Below, piece by piece: positions 20,998 to 32,274 of a DNA stretch of 64,000 nt. Location of the stretch: the NCBI GenBank assembly GCA_049724395.1, contig JAUGWO010000003.1, positions 1-64,000 of the forward strand, written 5' to 3'. The notes under the pieces are model-generated. The model was not told the origin of the DNA. It did not search any database and worked only from the letters and a program-made list of their open reading frames with translations. Numbering within the stretch: position 1 is the first letter of the stretch; every line of letters starts with the position of its first letter. Source of the DNA: Spongospora subterranea f. sp. subterranea (lineage: Eukaryota > Endomyxa: Phytomyxea > Phytomyxea > Plasmodiophorida). The translations under genes were made by a program, and so were the position numbers.

Positions 20998-21859
20998 ATG
21001 TTGTGTGCTGTGCACGATCACGGTCTATGCAGCAGTTCAGCCGAATTCCACACCAAAGTTGAATTGATCGGGAATGATAATCAAGGTCTGGTAAATCAGA
21101 TCAGATCAGGGGTTTCATTCAAGATCCATCTCAGTGATGTCAGAGGCGTGAACCTCAACACGCTAAATCAACCTGCCAATATCAGTTGGCCCAAATCATA
21201 ATAGCCAATCGTCACCCATTTCTGGGATCGCCACATTTCGGTTACGGGTCGTTGGTTAACAGGTTCATTGTTACATACTGGGACCAGTTACTGTTCGTAT
21301 CTGTTACGTTTGCCAACGTTTTTGATGGCCATCCTGGATTTACCATCATGAGCGATAACAGCTAGAATCACAGCGATCGCAGCTTTTGGTGCTGACCCCG
21401 GCCACGATCATGTTAATCTCGTCCTCGATTGTCTCTGGGCCGTCGCCAACAGCTTCTCCAGAAAAATAACCGGAAAAGGGTTGATGCCCCTTGGGTTTAA
21501 TGTTTTGTTAAAACAGTACGATGGCGGTGTTTCATGCGGGCAATGCACAGCAAGCAACGCCAGGATGTCATTCCAACATTTCTGGAGTTGCCACTCTCAA
21601 GCGTCCTCCATCAGTTTCTCACAATATCAGTTTGGACCTGGTGGTCCTAAACCAGTGTATTGCCAATTCCAGTGTGAGTGTTTGTCGCCCTATGGTGATG
21701 AACGACAACATACAATCTGATATTGTGAAATCATTGGTGGAGTTTAAAGTCGTCAATAAACAGTCATTCCAACTGGTCGAATCATATTTCCTTTCGTTTT
21801 GCAACGAAATCAAACCGAAACTTCCCCACTTTCAAGTCGCCGGATTTTTTTATCGATGA
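20998..21859 (+). other. weak open frames after the tandem repeats
   Basis: 20998-21201 (67 residues, with EFHTKVELIGNDNQGLVNQI) and 21521-21859 (112 residues, with DNIQSDIVKSLVEFKVVNKQ) read as moderately protein-like plus-strand frames. Neither has a recognisable domain, and the stretch between them (21205-21480) shows nothing. They could be exons of the same decayed family as the repeats before them. 21860-22180 is AT-rich and shows no gene. Confidence 0.25.
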
Positions 21860-22497
21860 AACACAAATGAACTGCAGATGTTCATGGCCAAAAAAACATC
21901 GATCGATTCAAGAACATGTCGAATTTAGTCGGTGCGGAGGGTTATTCGAGGATGATTGGTTGCTATGATTTATTGGATCGACGATGAATTTATTCTTTAG
22001 CATGATTGGCATAGCATTGATTTTGTAGTTCAAAGGTTATATATTTTTTGTGTTTGTTGATTATTTAGTACTTTAAACTAAGTAATTTGCACTCGCTCCC
22101 CGCAGTGACAACCATTAAAGTAACTTCTGAACTGGTGCTTTCCGTTTCTCAACCAATTTGAAATTCAGACTGGTGTTCGTTCACAGCTAACAACAATGGC
22201 CCTGACATGGTCCCAGCGATGGATCTATTCGCCGTTCTCTGAACGACGAAGTGGCATTATGTGTTAGCGCATCCCACAGAATCTCATTATACGCTAGTCG
22301 AATACGGGACCTATCAAAGTTGAAGTCGGCAGTTGTACGGGGTCTGTGAAAACTGGTTCGTGAATCTGGATTGATGCGACACATCGCCATGTTTCTAGTT
22401 GATGACGCCAAGCTGAGGTTGATTCAAATGGATGCTGCGAATTTCGGTAATCTGATCTGGCAAGATGTAGATTGTTGTGCAAGTCCTGACCCACGAA

Positions 22498-22758
22498 TCA
22501 GTTCGGAAACATCCCGTAACTTTCCGACGTCAACCTTTGTATCTCCAACGGTGCGTCGTTCGGTCTGTACCTGTTGGAACCGATCGAATCGGGACAGATC
22601 GGGTTGTTGTTGTCGAGAGCTGTGGTGATGAATTGATAGCCCATGATGGACCCCATTCCTGCTCCTAGGCCATGGCCATCCGTCCTAATTTTATGGCGAA
22701 CCGTACTGGCCCTGGCCGGTCTGATGGGGATGGCGCTAGCACCAGTTGGCCGGCGCAT
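22498..22758 (-). CDS. small unrecognised protein with a glycine-rich segment
   Basis: An 86-residue minus-strand frame whose middle reads GHGLGAGMGSIMGYQFI followed by TTALDNNNPICPDSIGSNR. The glycine spacing (GxGxGxxxG) recalls glycine-zipper membrane segments of small mitochondrial proteins, but the match is too short to name a family. Its 5' part overlaps the start of the plus-strand candidate at 22643, so at most one of the two starts is right. A possible donor or acceptor (CCAACAGGTACAG) at about 22573 suggests further exons. Confidence 0.3.
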   Translation of the reverse strand: MRRPTGASAIPIRPARASTVRHKIRTDGHGLGAGMGSIMGYQFITTALDNNNPICPDSIGSNRYRPNDAPLEIQRLTSESYGMFPN

Positions 22759-22959
22759 CGACCAGGGCCTGGGGGCCGTTCACGACTACATAGCGGGCAT
22801 CGTGATCGCTGTTGGTAGCGCCATGGCCCTGACCCAGCAGCAGGTGGTGGCGATAGGTGAGAGACGACCCTGTTCATGACGCCACCCGCCCCCGTCCTTC
22901 TAACAATATTGTTGATAGTGCCGATACCGTCAATTGAAAGGGCGATCAACACCAGGTGA
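22643..22959 (+). CDS. small two-span membrane protein, two exons
   Basis: The first exon, 22643-22856, contains two hydrophobic stretches (LILWRTVLALAGLMGMALA and YIAGIVIAVGSAMAL) separated by a short polar loop. A good intron follows: GTGAGA donor at 22857, TTCTAAC branch sequence, TAG acceptor at 22918 (62 bases). Joined to exon 22919-22959 it gives an 84-residue protein ending SIERAINTR. The family is not recognised. The start could be any of the methionines at residue 1, 2 or 28, and the 5' part overlaps an opposing candidate. The intron is the best evidence that it is real. Confidence 0.4.
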
Positions 22960-23653
22960 TTCTAGCGCCATTCGATATCTATATATCTGTTGATGTGAGG
23001 AATCAGGGCTGGATCAAGGACCAGAATGTATCTGGCCATATCTAGCGCGTTTATCACCGAACTCCCTCGTTATATATCGATTGAGTCGGTGTTGGCCATC
23101 ACAGCTGCCGTATTCGTATTGATAAGGTCAATCATGGCGCTAATCATACGATTTCCATTAGTGGTTATTAGATTCATGGCCATTATGACATCGTCGCACT
23201 ACAATCACCACAACCTCAATCCCTATCATCAGTCAATTGTTCAGATATCGACCCGATCATCCACAATCGAAAAGACATTAGTTCACTAATCCGATTGTTT
23301 CGCTCCCTTCTTTGTGAGAATTTGATATCCACTAAAATAACTAAGTATGTGTTCGATGTCAAAACAAAACGTGTTCTGTCAATGCGCCTACAGCGTTGCG
23401 TTTTTTTCTGCCGACAAGGAACACTGAAATCTGGACTTGAGACTTTCAGAAGAAACGAGATCGCAACAAGCAATCAATATGAAATCGCAACAACGGCAGA
23501 TAATATAGTCTGTTCTTGGTTTATATACAGTGAGTTCCCCGTCAAAACCGATCTGGATCCCAGTTGAAATTAAGGTCCGGTCCGAGTCAGAGTGAAGGAA
23601 GTCGGGACGTTGCCAGGCGGCACCATCGGTCCATCATCAGGGCTGGACCGGCA

Positions 23654-24317
23654 ATGGACCACACGGCCAGCCATAAATCGTGCCTGATCACGGTCGGCAC
23701 CACTAGATTCGACGCTCTGATTGAAGCCCTGGATAGTTCTGCCTCACAAGTTATTCAAGCCCTGAATCATCGCCATATCACACATATCCGGATACAAATT
23801 GGAAATGGAGTTTTCTATCCAGAAAATCTCATTGCTATTGCACGTCAATCCAAGTAATATTCTTTTACTCACAATTATCGTTTTCCTCCGCGTTGCTTTT
23901 TTGACCCAAACGTTTCTGTCGACCTCTTTTTTTTCAAGTGGCACAATGTTTATTTTTTGAGAGGGTGGTGGTCTTGATAGGATGACTATTGAGGTGTGCA
24001 AGTTTGTTGATAATTTCGATAAGGTGATCGGTGAAAGTGACCTAGTCATTAGTCATGCTGGCGCGGGATCAATATTAGAGGCGCTTCGTGCCGGGAAGCC
24101 GCTGATTGTGGTTGTGAACACGGGATTGATGGATAATCATCAGGCAGAGTTAGCTCACCAGTTATCGATCAAGTCCCATCTTTGCGCCACCGATGTTGAT
24201 GGTATTGTTTCCCTACTCTCAACGGTAGATTTATCGACTCTTATCCCGCTTCCGCAATCCAATTCCCGTCAATTTGCTCAAGAGGTCGACAGAGAAATGG
24301 GATTTCAAATGACATAA
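23654..24317 (+). CDS. ALG13: UDP-GlcNAc transferase subunit ALG13
   Basis: This is the catalytic subunit that, with membrane-bound ALG14, adds the second GlcNAc to the dolichol-linked oligosaccharide on the cytosolic face of the ER. Exon 23654-23853 carries the family start ([17 protein letters not shown], the glycosyltransferase-28 glycine loop). Exon 23981-24317 carries the donor-binding signature [20 protein letters not shown], followed by [20 protein letters not shown]. The intron 23854-23980 (GTAATA...GATAG, 127 bases) joins them in frame (phase 2), giving 178 residues, close to yeast ALG13 size. There is no fusion to an ALG14 or OTU domain, as in yeast-type enzymes. The start ATG at 23654 is the first that keeps the family N-terminus short. 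Confidence 0.93.
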
Positions 24318-24702
24318 CTTATCAAAAGGTTGAAAATGTCAACAGAAACATTGATAAGCTCGTCGTCGGTAAAGGTCTCTGTTGTTTGATTTTTGCAAAA
24401 GTGGTATCAAAGCAATTAATTAAAGCTACCAATAATAGTTCATCCAGAATTTGGCGTTGCACAATGAAAAGCGCCCTCGCATCCCAGTCGTTCGTTGATA
24501 GCATACTAATCCAGTGACCTATTGTGACAAACCCTTTGCGAGCGTCGATGCTGATCGTGAAATCCTTCAGACCGTCTACGACTGGAAATCAACCAATTAT
24601 TGTACGTTCCGCCAAGAAAATCTTTGTAATTGTACACCGTAGAAAAGCAGCGGTTCACCCCAATATACAAGTCGGGCTCATTGGCATAAATCTTCGAAAA
24701 TA

Positions 24703-26438
24703 TTAATTTATAGATCTTGGGGATATTGGGATATATTTGAAAACATCATCTTCCTGCAATATAGCATCTGACATTGTCATTATATCAACCGGATCATCGC
24801 TATTCACCTGATATGAAGCACAAACATCATGAAACAATCAGTTCACCGAAATCCACGAACAAACATTGGTCATATTGGTAAAACTCAATCTGTCCGTTTC
24901 ATCGTCAACGAACACGTTTTCATGCAGTTCTAAAAAGTCGGGAGCAAATCTGGATAAAAAGGATATGAAAATTGATAATATGCACAGCATGCAAAAACTA
25001 ACGCGCTCCAATTCTCGTTTACATTTTTGGACCAAGTGACAATCTGTTCTCCGGTAGTGACAGCGACCAACACTGGCATTGATGTATGCCATTGTAGCGA
25101 GACAATGCCAAGATTCGTACCATCTAACAGTACTAGCAGCGCTCCGTCTAAACGATTCCAGATGTAAACACTAATCAACATTATCATGAACTGAGATGTA
25201 ACCAGACAATACAGGTTTACCTATGTGGGGAGTTTTTTTTGAAAGCCCCTGCTGCGATATAATCATCGTTGCTGGATATACATGCAACACGGAAAGGGGT
25301 GCGATTAACTACATCAACAAACTCTTTCTAATTGACAGTCCAATAAACAGGAAAGCTCAGTGTAGGATTAAAAACATGGTTGATACCATGACGTGTAAAG
25401 AATCGGCATCACACAGCCTGATGCGATCATGTGATGAAACCACCAGCATGGTACTGGACCGGTTCAAGGCTAGCATGGAAATGGGGCTGGAGCCTGGCAA
25501 CAGCAGACCTATGATAAATCGGTGAGGATGTGAAAGATTCTCAGCACAGATCCAGCGGATATACGAGCATTGATCGATAAAGATACGGGATCGTGCCGGG
25601 TAACAGCGGCAAGGGACCAGCCTGTTTTAAGAAACTGATTTTCAACATAGAAATGTGAACTTGGCTCAGGGCCAGAACCGCACCTATAAAAATGTCCCGA
25701 CCGTGATGTGCGAACAGAGCGCAGCGTCCGCTGGCGGTGGGTCGGTCAGGGAGTGCAGGGAAGGGGACGGGCGATGGTGCGGAGGCGGTCGGCAAGGAGA
25801 GTGACGCCAGAACGGGAGGTGTTGCGGGAATACACACAACACATCTGAATAATGAGATTGATTATCGAATGAGTTTGCGGAATGAACGAGAACAGAGAGC
25901 GATAGAGATTGTGTGGCGTTACCTGATAGGGTCTAACGGGTGCTGAACCCCATACAGTATAGGGGAACTGAGCATGGCTGTAACACAGACAGAGCGGGTC
26001 ATGATATCCCACTGGACGATACGACCGGTATCGGAACAGGAGAGGAGGCACCGCCCTGATGGGACCCAGCTCACTGATACGATCGGGGATGAGGCGCCTT
26101 GGGCGTTGGGTTAGCCAGTTGATGGGGTCGTGGAAAACTCGACGATCGCCATACCATCGTCATCCGATTGCAGTCTTCTAGCGATCCCTCTGGTTTCGAA
26201 ATCCCAGATTATAATCTCCCCCGATGATGCTCCAGCAGCCAATAATGTGCCCCATTTATTAAGGGATGCGCAAGTAATGCCCTGGCTATCGGCCAACGCG
26301 CCCTCGAAGATTTCCGGGTAATCACGATCAAATGGGTTCCTGCACCGTGACAGTCATAAAAATATAGAACGCCTCGATGGCACGTGATGTGAGAAGTAGT
26401 TGTAGTACTGTTTTGGCTTACAGTAGATGTGAGTTCAT
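24703..26438 (-). CDS. RBBP5: RBBP5/Swd1, WD40 subunit of the Set1/MLL H3K4 methyltransferase complex
   Basis: This is a WD40 scaffold of COMPASS-type complexes that methylate histone H3 lysine 4. Read from the ATG at 26436-26438, the start MNSHLL joins across an 82-base intron to NPFDRDYPEIFEG, matching the family start MNLELL...YPE. Further exons give KWGTLLAAGASSGEIIIWDF, PIVSVSWVPSGRCLLSCSDT, SPISMLALNRSSTMLVVSSH, EFVDVVNRTPFRVACIS and GEQIVTWSKNVNENWSAFAP. An acidic tail ends DDVFKYIPISPRSIN at the stop 24703-24705. About eight introns of roughly 40-130 bases are needed; one (26148-26204) has a clear CTAAC branch site. The conserved NWSAFAPDF block and the acidic C-terminal motif (which binds ASH2L and WDR5 in animals) are present. 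Exon borders are my own reading. Confidence 0.92.
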
Positions 26439-26490
26439 GTTGATCAAGGAAACACGTATCTAATACTTGTCATGACACAAAACCGGTATC

Positions 26491-26682
26491 ATGAAACGGA
26501 CGAGGATATTGGACGTCAATCTACGTCGGGCCAATGATGAGGCTGAGTCCCCTGCCGTCAGTTACTCTGTCCGACTGCGACATGACGGCCCGCGCGGCCA
26601 TCACCGTCTATCACAAGGTGGTGTACTGTCCCTTACAATGTATTTACTCATACTTCACACGATTTTTTCGAAACATTCTTGA
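26491..26682 (+). CDS. small unrecognised open frame, divergent from RBBP5
   Basis: A 63-residue frame (MKRTRILDVNLRRANDEAES at its start) begins 53 bases from the RBBP5 start on the opposite strand, which would make a compact divergent pair. A possible donor (CACAAG/GTGGTG near 26617) suggests the frame is only a first exon. The next 550 bases contain no strong continuation. An overlapping frame from 26534 is also open. I cannot assign a function. 26740-27250 otherwise shows nothing but an AATAAA at about 26783. Confidence 0.3.
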   Translation: MKRTRILDVNLRRANDEAESPAVSYSVRLRHDGPRGHHRLSQGGVLSLTMYLLILHTIFSKHS

Positions 26683-27251
26683 TAATCCTCCAGAACTTTT
26701 ACTGTTTCTGCCTGAAATAATACGGATGTGAAGTTAAAGAAAGATATAGTCTTTACAGTTCACAGATTAGAGGAATCCTGAAATAAAGGGCAGGATTTAT
26801 CCTAGCGTGATCATCGGTGGCCTGTGAACGTGGGGTCGATTTCAGAAATGTCACGAGGTCAAAATTTTGACCTAACCGCATGTCCTTGCGTGTCCATGAA
26901 AAGTTTCGTCAATAATGTATTTAGACGGTGAAATACAGACGGATCCATGACACTAGAGATCAACGTAATTCAATCAAGATTGAAGGTAAATTTGATGGTC
27001 GTCGGTACTTCTCACGATCGGATACGGTCTGAAGGTGATATCGTGCCCCTTTACAGCATGTCGAAACCTGAAACGCCATGGCCAGTTGGGCCACCGACCT
27101 CGGAGTCCGTAAGCTGATAAACCAGACCGGCGCCCGGCAATCTGCTCCTCGTTATCAGGCTGATGCCCTGAGGCATCGGGGCGGCATCACCCACAGACCA
27201 AGTACACCGACACCAATTTCATAACTAACGGGACCGCCGATCGATCATCAA

Positions 27252-27658
27252 ATGGGAAAGCGAAAATCGAAGAAGAGGGTCGTTCGAAAGATCACCGATA
27301 AACTGGCGACCTCGTTCGATTGTCCATTCTGTAATCATTCCCTGACGGTTGAGTGTAAGATGTCAGTCGCACCGCCCCGTTTTTTGTTCGTCATTATCGT
27401 TTGGCACCATACTGATCGGGTGCCATGTGCTGCTGTCAGGAAACGGGTCGAAAATATCGCCGAGATCAGCTGTCGCGTGTGCGATGCCAACTACAAGATG
27501 CAGATCAATAGTGGGTTCATGAAAGCGGCGTCGTTTGCAGCATCTGCCGGTCTGACACATGGCGCCATTCTTCTGTTACAGGTCTAACGGAACCGGTCGA
27601 CGTGTACTGCGAGTGGATTGATGAATGTGAGGCAGTGAATGTCGAGGATGGCGATTAG
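27252..27658 (+). CDS. ELOF1: transcription elongation factor ELOF1/Elf1
   Basis: A small zinc-ribbon protein that binds RNA polymerase II during elongation and in transcription-coupled repair. There are three exons: 27252-27361, 27440-27510 and 27582-27658. The introns of 78 and 71 bases have GTCAGT...CAG and GTGGGT...CAG borders. The joined product has 85 residues, the family size. It has the basic start MGKRKSKKRVVRK, the first zinc pair CPFCNH, the second pair ISCRVCD, and the conserved tail TEPVDVYCEWIDECEA. Both splice phases (2 and 1) restore the family sequence exactly, so the structure is well supported. Acidic residues end the protein (VEDGD), as in many fungal Elf1 proteins. Confidence 0.95.
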
Positions 27659-27824
27659 GACTCCGTGCTCTGCAGGCGTTCAGACGCCAGGGAAGACGCT
27701 CACCAACACCAAACACACACGGAAGCCCCGTCCTATATTCTATACATGTTTATCATTATTCAACAACGGTTCTTATTCTATTCCTGCCATCCGACATCAT
27801 CAGTTTTGTTCAATCTCGTGTGTT

Positions 27825-28106
27825 TCATTTATTCGAATGAGCGACCACGCGGAGGTCGTCGATCGACTCTCGAAGCTTGGCCTTGATGTCCCTCAATTTT
27901 ACGCTATTTGAGTTGTCGTTATTGATGATGTTCTCGAATTTTTTCAAACTGGTCAGCAATTGTTGTTGGCGAAACCCGTTGTTTCTGTAAAATCCCTCAT
28001 TGGCCCGCCCGCTCAGTGTCGCAATCTTCGTCTCCAGAATGGCGAATTTATGTTCCGGCTTTCGTTCCTCGATATATCGGGGAGATCGCCAGAAAACACG
28101 TGGCAA
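27825..28106 (-). CDS. small coiled-coil protein, unrecognised
   Basis: A 93-residue minus-strand frame is rich in charged residues and lacks prolines after its start. Segments HKFAILETKIATLSGRANEG, QQQLLTSLKKFENIINND and LRDIKAKLRESIDDLRVVAH form heptad-like helices. Just upstream on the same strand another frame reads TSKAGILASSIWGILTIATC, a possible membrane segment, so the real start may lie in an upstream exon near 28180. It is convergent with nothing obvious and downstream of ELOF1. No family is recognised; a small tethered coiled-coil protein is the most one can say. Confidence 0.4.
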   Translation of the reverse strand: MPRVFWRSPRYIEERKPEHKFAILETKIATLSGRANEGFYRNNGFRQQQLLTSLKKFENIINNDNSNSVKLRDIKAKLRESIDDLRVVAHSNK

Positions 28107-28724
28107 TTGTCAGGATACCCCAAATAGACGATGCCAATATTCCCGCCTTCGATGTCATCACGGATTGGACGATGGCGATATATTTGGTGACAAACACTCG
28201 CGACAAAGATTCGGAAATTGGATTGGGTTGGAATGAACCGGAATGGGGGAAAACACGCAGTTGGGCTGGCCCATTACGGGCGGCTCATGAGTCACGGTCC
28301 GCGTTCCCGGACAGTTCTTCAATTGCCGACGACTTGGATTGGTAATTATCTTGGTACAGCAGGGTCACCCAACTACACTCTACCCTGTTGTTTCATGGAT
28401 TGTCTTGATCCACTCCCACAGCGCTCTTCGATGCGCTTTCGTCGAGTTCGTTCCGCGTCCGCATTGATACAGCGATCTTCACCGATAAATTATTCTTATA
28501 ATCTCTTCAGAACTCTCGTAAAACTTTGTTTACACATTTTCACCTATACTGTTGGCTTTACTTTTCAAAGTCAGTTTTACTGGTAACCAACCGCTCGGTA
28601 GCTTTCTACTGACGTTTGAGGCCAATGGTGAACACACGAAGCCACATTGATCCTGAAGTCGCTGCAACAGTTCTGTAAGCGGTACTGAAACTCTTATTCT
28701 TAGTCAACTTGCTGTATCTGGCAG

Positions 28725-28985
28725 ATGGTCAGTATTTTTTTCCCAGAAACCAAGAATTTCCTCGATCGATTGCAAATTTCCTCAGACAACGACCCGCTTA
28801 CGAGTCACTTGTCACAGAATTACGTCAACATACATGGCGAATCAATAACTGCTGTTTCCATCAAAAGCACAATCGATCTCATTCGCCTAAAACCTTTGAA
28901 CAAATCTGAAATCGAAAAATCGCTCAATGATCGCCCTGACCGGCACCGTCTAATTTGTCATGACAGTTGGGAAGTTTTCCGGTGA
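28725..28985 (+). CDS. unrecognised protein segment
   Basis: An 86-residue plus-strand frame with protein-like composition: NFLDRLQISSDNDPLTSHLS, then NIHGESITAVSIKSTIDLI, ending HDSWEVFR at a stop. A plausible acceptor (CTGGCAG) precedes it, and an upstream frame starting MVNTRSHIDPEVAATVL with a GTAAGC donor at about 28673 may be its first exon, though the phase does not fit perfectly. No domain is recognised. Confidence 0.35.
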   Translation: MVSIFFPETKNFLDRLQISSDNDPLTSHLSQNYVNIHGESITAVSIKSTIDLIRLKPLNKSEIEKSLNDRPDRHRLICHDSWEVFR

Positions 28986-31783
28986 ACGGACGGTGATAGT
29001 TCCAAGTCAGGATCCAATATCGATCATTGTTACGAACCCTGCTGAGTGTCAGCATATCGCCAGGCCAGGTCATGCTTATTTACCATGACTGCAACCCTGC
29101 TGATGTTATATTTCGGAAGTCAAGATAGTACCATCGCACAATAATCGTTTCCCTGCATCATTGCGCGAACACATTTATCTGGGTATATTTTTGCCACCTG
29201 GATGTGTCATGTCCGAATTCTGTTAGCTACATATGCCCATACGGTCATGGTCAATAACAAAACTTCGTGTTTCCGGGTTATTGGTGCCACCTTTGAGCGG
29301 CCCGTTGAGAAGGTATTACTGTGCACGGTGAGGTAGTTTTCCATTTGGCATAGCCAGATGGACATTTCGATTGAGTTCCCATCAAAATGAGGGGTCTGGG
29401 AATAAGTTGCCCCCTATCAAATTTCGTCTGACCTTGTGGATCGTGAAGCATTCTCAGTTCAAGCCGTGCAACCGGCTTGTAATGTTTGATCGTTTCGGTT
29501 GAGTGTCGATTCCGTCGGAGACATGACCATGGGTGAGGTGGGTTTGGACCACGCTCTGGTCAGTGGTCTGATCTTCGCGCCGATCATATCGAGGGAGGAG
29601 GATGTGCAGGTTGGATCAAACTGTTATAGAACAAGCAACGATTACGTGCGTATTCGCTTAAACGACGTTGATCCAACTGAGCAAATAGGACATTGATTGT
29701 ACGACAGTCCACTGGAAAGATCTCCCACAGCGAAGTCCTGTTCTATGAGAACGGCTTTGACAACATTCGAAAAAAGGATCGTGTTGTGGACGATGAGGAA
29801 TTTGCTGAACGAGGGACACGATGAAAGCTATTGATTATCGAAGGAGTTCATGATATCGACGTCAATGCTGTCGACTGAACGACAAGAACTGACACGAGGA
29901 AGATGATGATACTCTGATGATGGCGAATCAACCCAGGGAGATCAACCAAAGGGAATGACGAATCACAAAGACAACTGGAAAGAGGAGGATTCGTGATCCA
30001 CCGGAACAAGTTGACGACAGAGTTCATCACAGTTGGTCACGGATGGAAATTGTGATTACCTCACAAGAACAGAACCGTACGAGACAGCACACTGAATGCT
30101 GTTCGTCTGCAAACACTTTTCTGAACCGCGCTCAGTGCATCAACACCGAAGTCGTGTTCAATGAACTTCCGCAATCGATCTCATGAAGACCGTTTCATGG
30201 TGGTACTGGACGTTGATGAAAGATTGGCAGAATGAAGATTATTGACTGGAACGAGATCATGAGACACTGACACGAGGAAGATGGAGATGGTGATGGGGAA
30301 TGCAACCAGGGCGTATCAGCGAATCACGGGGAAATACTAATGACAGACATATTCTCAACGAAAGACGCATTGATGATCCTCAGGAACAATATGGTGAGGC
30401 TGTATCACAATTGATGTTGGAAATTGAGGCTTCAGACAAGAACTTTAGTGAACTACAATTTCACGCCAAATGTCGATCCCGTTTGACACTCTGCACGCTC
30501 AGATTACCAACTAGATCTCTCTGATTGATGTTATTTCGTGCACACTCTTCACCAAAGAGCCCTGAATGGCTCAAAATCGTGCTGTTGTTTTGAACAACCG
30601 GTTGGGTAAATAGAGAATGTACCAGGTGCTGATACTGGAAAGATGCACATGATTGATTGGAATCATCGATTAAATGGAATAAAATAAGTATTGGATGTGA
30701 CAACCGACGAAAATGCTGTTGAGGGAAACCTTTGGAATTTGAAAAGGGATTAGAAAAAAAAAATGATCTCGAAATGATTTCTTCGCCGGTTCGACAGCAA
30801 TAGAATTGCTTACATTTGCGAGCGTAAAGCGGAAAATCGATCCTGGGACCATCAAGTTGCACGAGCACTGGAATTGACCATCGCAACGACAAGCGATGAA
30901 CGGTTACGGATCGACTATCAGCAAACACGTTTATGCCGATCCCGAAATACAAAACTTCAGGTTTAACATATGGAGTATATCTGAAAGTTGTATTTGAAAC
31001 CAAGTCCCCATTCAGGAAGATGACGATGTGGAAGATATTGTATACCTTTTCCTTTCTAATTCGCGTCGGTCGATTCTGACAATCTGCCAGTGTTGATTAT
31101 TCCCTGCCCATTCCGTTGGGGTCAAGCTTTGTTGACGGTCGGTGATCTGTCGCCACTGTGCGTGTCAGTGTTATTGATGGCGTCGGCTGATCGCTGATGA
31201 AATTTTCGGGGTTATTGGTGATTTTTGAGAGAACTCAAAAACCTTCCTGACGCCGAGCGGCGAGTAATATATGAATCGTTGTATCCAAAATGGTGATGCA
31301 GAAAGTTAGGCACTGCCTGAACGTCATTGAATTGACAAAAGTAGAGGTGGTTTATAGCGTTCTCGCTCGAAAGAGCAAGCTCATTGATCAGGAAATGTTC
31401 AATTGATTTATTGACAACTCCGATCGAAAAATCCCTGGCTCAGTAATCAGGGAAGCGATTCTGAAGGCGAATTTTGATGCGATCAAGCGATTTCTGAATG
31501 AGGCATTTAAGATTGAAAGAGCTCAAGTTCGGCTTTACTGTGATGAAAGGGTCATCCTGTCACGATCCAGTTTCATTATGGACGTCGAATATGAAGTCTT
31601 TGAAGAACTCAGCGGCAACAAAAAACCGTCACATTGTCATTCGAAAAACTGAATTGTGAAAAGCGGAACAACTGGTTTATCTCCATAAATTAGAGATTTC
31701 AAAGTCAGGAGGAGGAGCAGCAAGTATAAGTTGCCTCAACAGGGCAGGGGCGTCTGAGGTGCCAAGGTGATCAACCAGATCGA
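28986..31783. other. long stretch of decayed coding-like sequence, with a duplicated segment
   Basis: No intact gene is seen in 2.8 kb. Short coding-like pieces occur: 29499-29696 (65 residues), GKISHSEVLFYENGFDNIRK near 29715-29790, and SVIREAILKANFDAIKRFLN near 31440-31530, each soon stopped in frame. A segment of about 370 bases at roughly 29730-29990 is repeated at roughly 30140-30340: both contain GAAGTC(C/G)TGTTC, then a GATTATTGA-like block, then TGACACGAGGAAGATG. This looks like a tandemly duplicated pseudogene. I see no transposon ends. Confidence 0.35.
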
Positions 31784-32038
31784 TTGCCATTTGGGATGGC
31801 AGTTCTCAATCATGCGATAGAGGATGCACAGGAACTGGAGGGAGTTCCAGATGAGAGGATAATCACAGCAAGACAACGTCGTCATTGTTCCAAAGGCGGG
31901 ACTCGAATTTCGCTTGGGTCATCAATACAGGGTGCACACTTCCAATTCGACAGAAACTCGAGGCGCGATGCAACACCGGCCAGTACCTATGGGCCAAGTT
32001 GCCCCTGGTCATCGACACCACCCTCACGTCCGCCCTGA
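31784..32038 (+). other. weak open frame before the aminotransferase gene
   Basis: An 84-residue plus-strand frame starts MPFGMAVLNHAIEDAQELEG. Its second half is arginine- and proline-rich and looks less protein-like than its first. No family is recognised and there is no clear splice signal. It may be a relic like the sequence before it. 32040-32270 contains the presumed promoter of the next gene, with nothing distinctive seen. Confidence 0.2.
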
Positions 32039-32274
32039 TATGACATCCATTTCCATATGATCATTCTCATTTCACCCCAAATCAAACAATGTCCAAAGAT
32101 CAATTACGGTTTGTGATCGTTGGTTGACTGTAGCTCAGCCTCTTTTATCACTCTGATCTGTGAGCGTGGCCTCATAACCAGTCAGGAAACATAACATTAC
32201 CCCCTTTGAACACTTTCACAAGTCATTTGAATTGTTCATTTGTTATTTTACTGATTTACGTATTGTCGTCGTCA

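Noticed and set aside
30461-31003. Minus-strand 180-codon frame
   Set aside because: Phenylalanine/serine-rich with no domain and no splice context; it lies in decayed repeated sequence.
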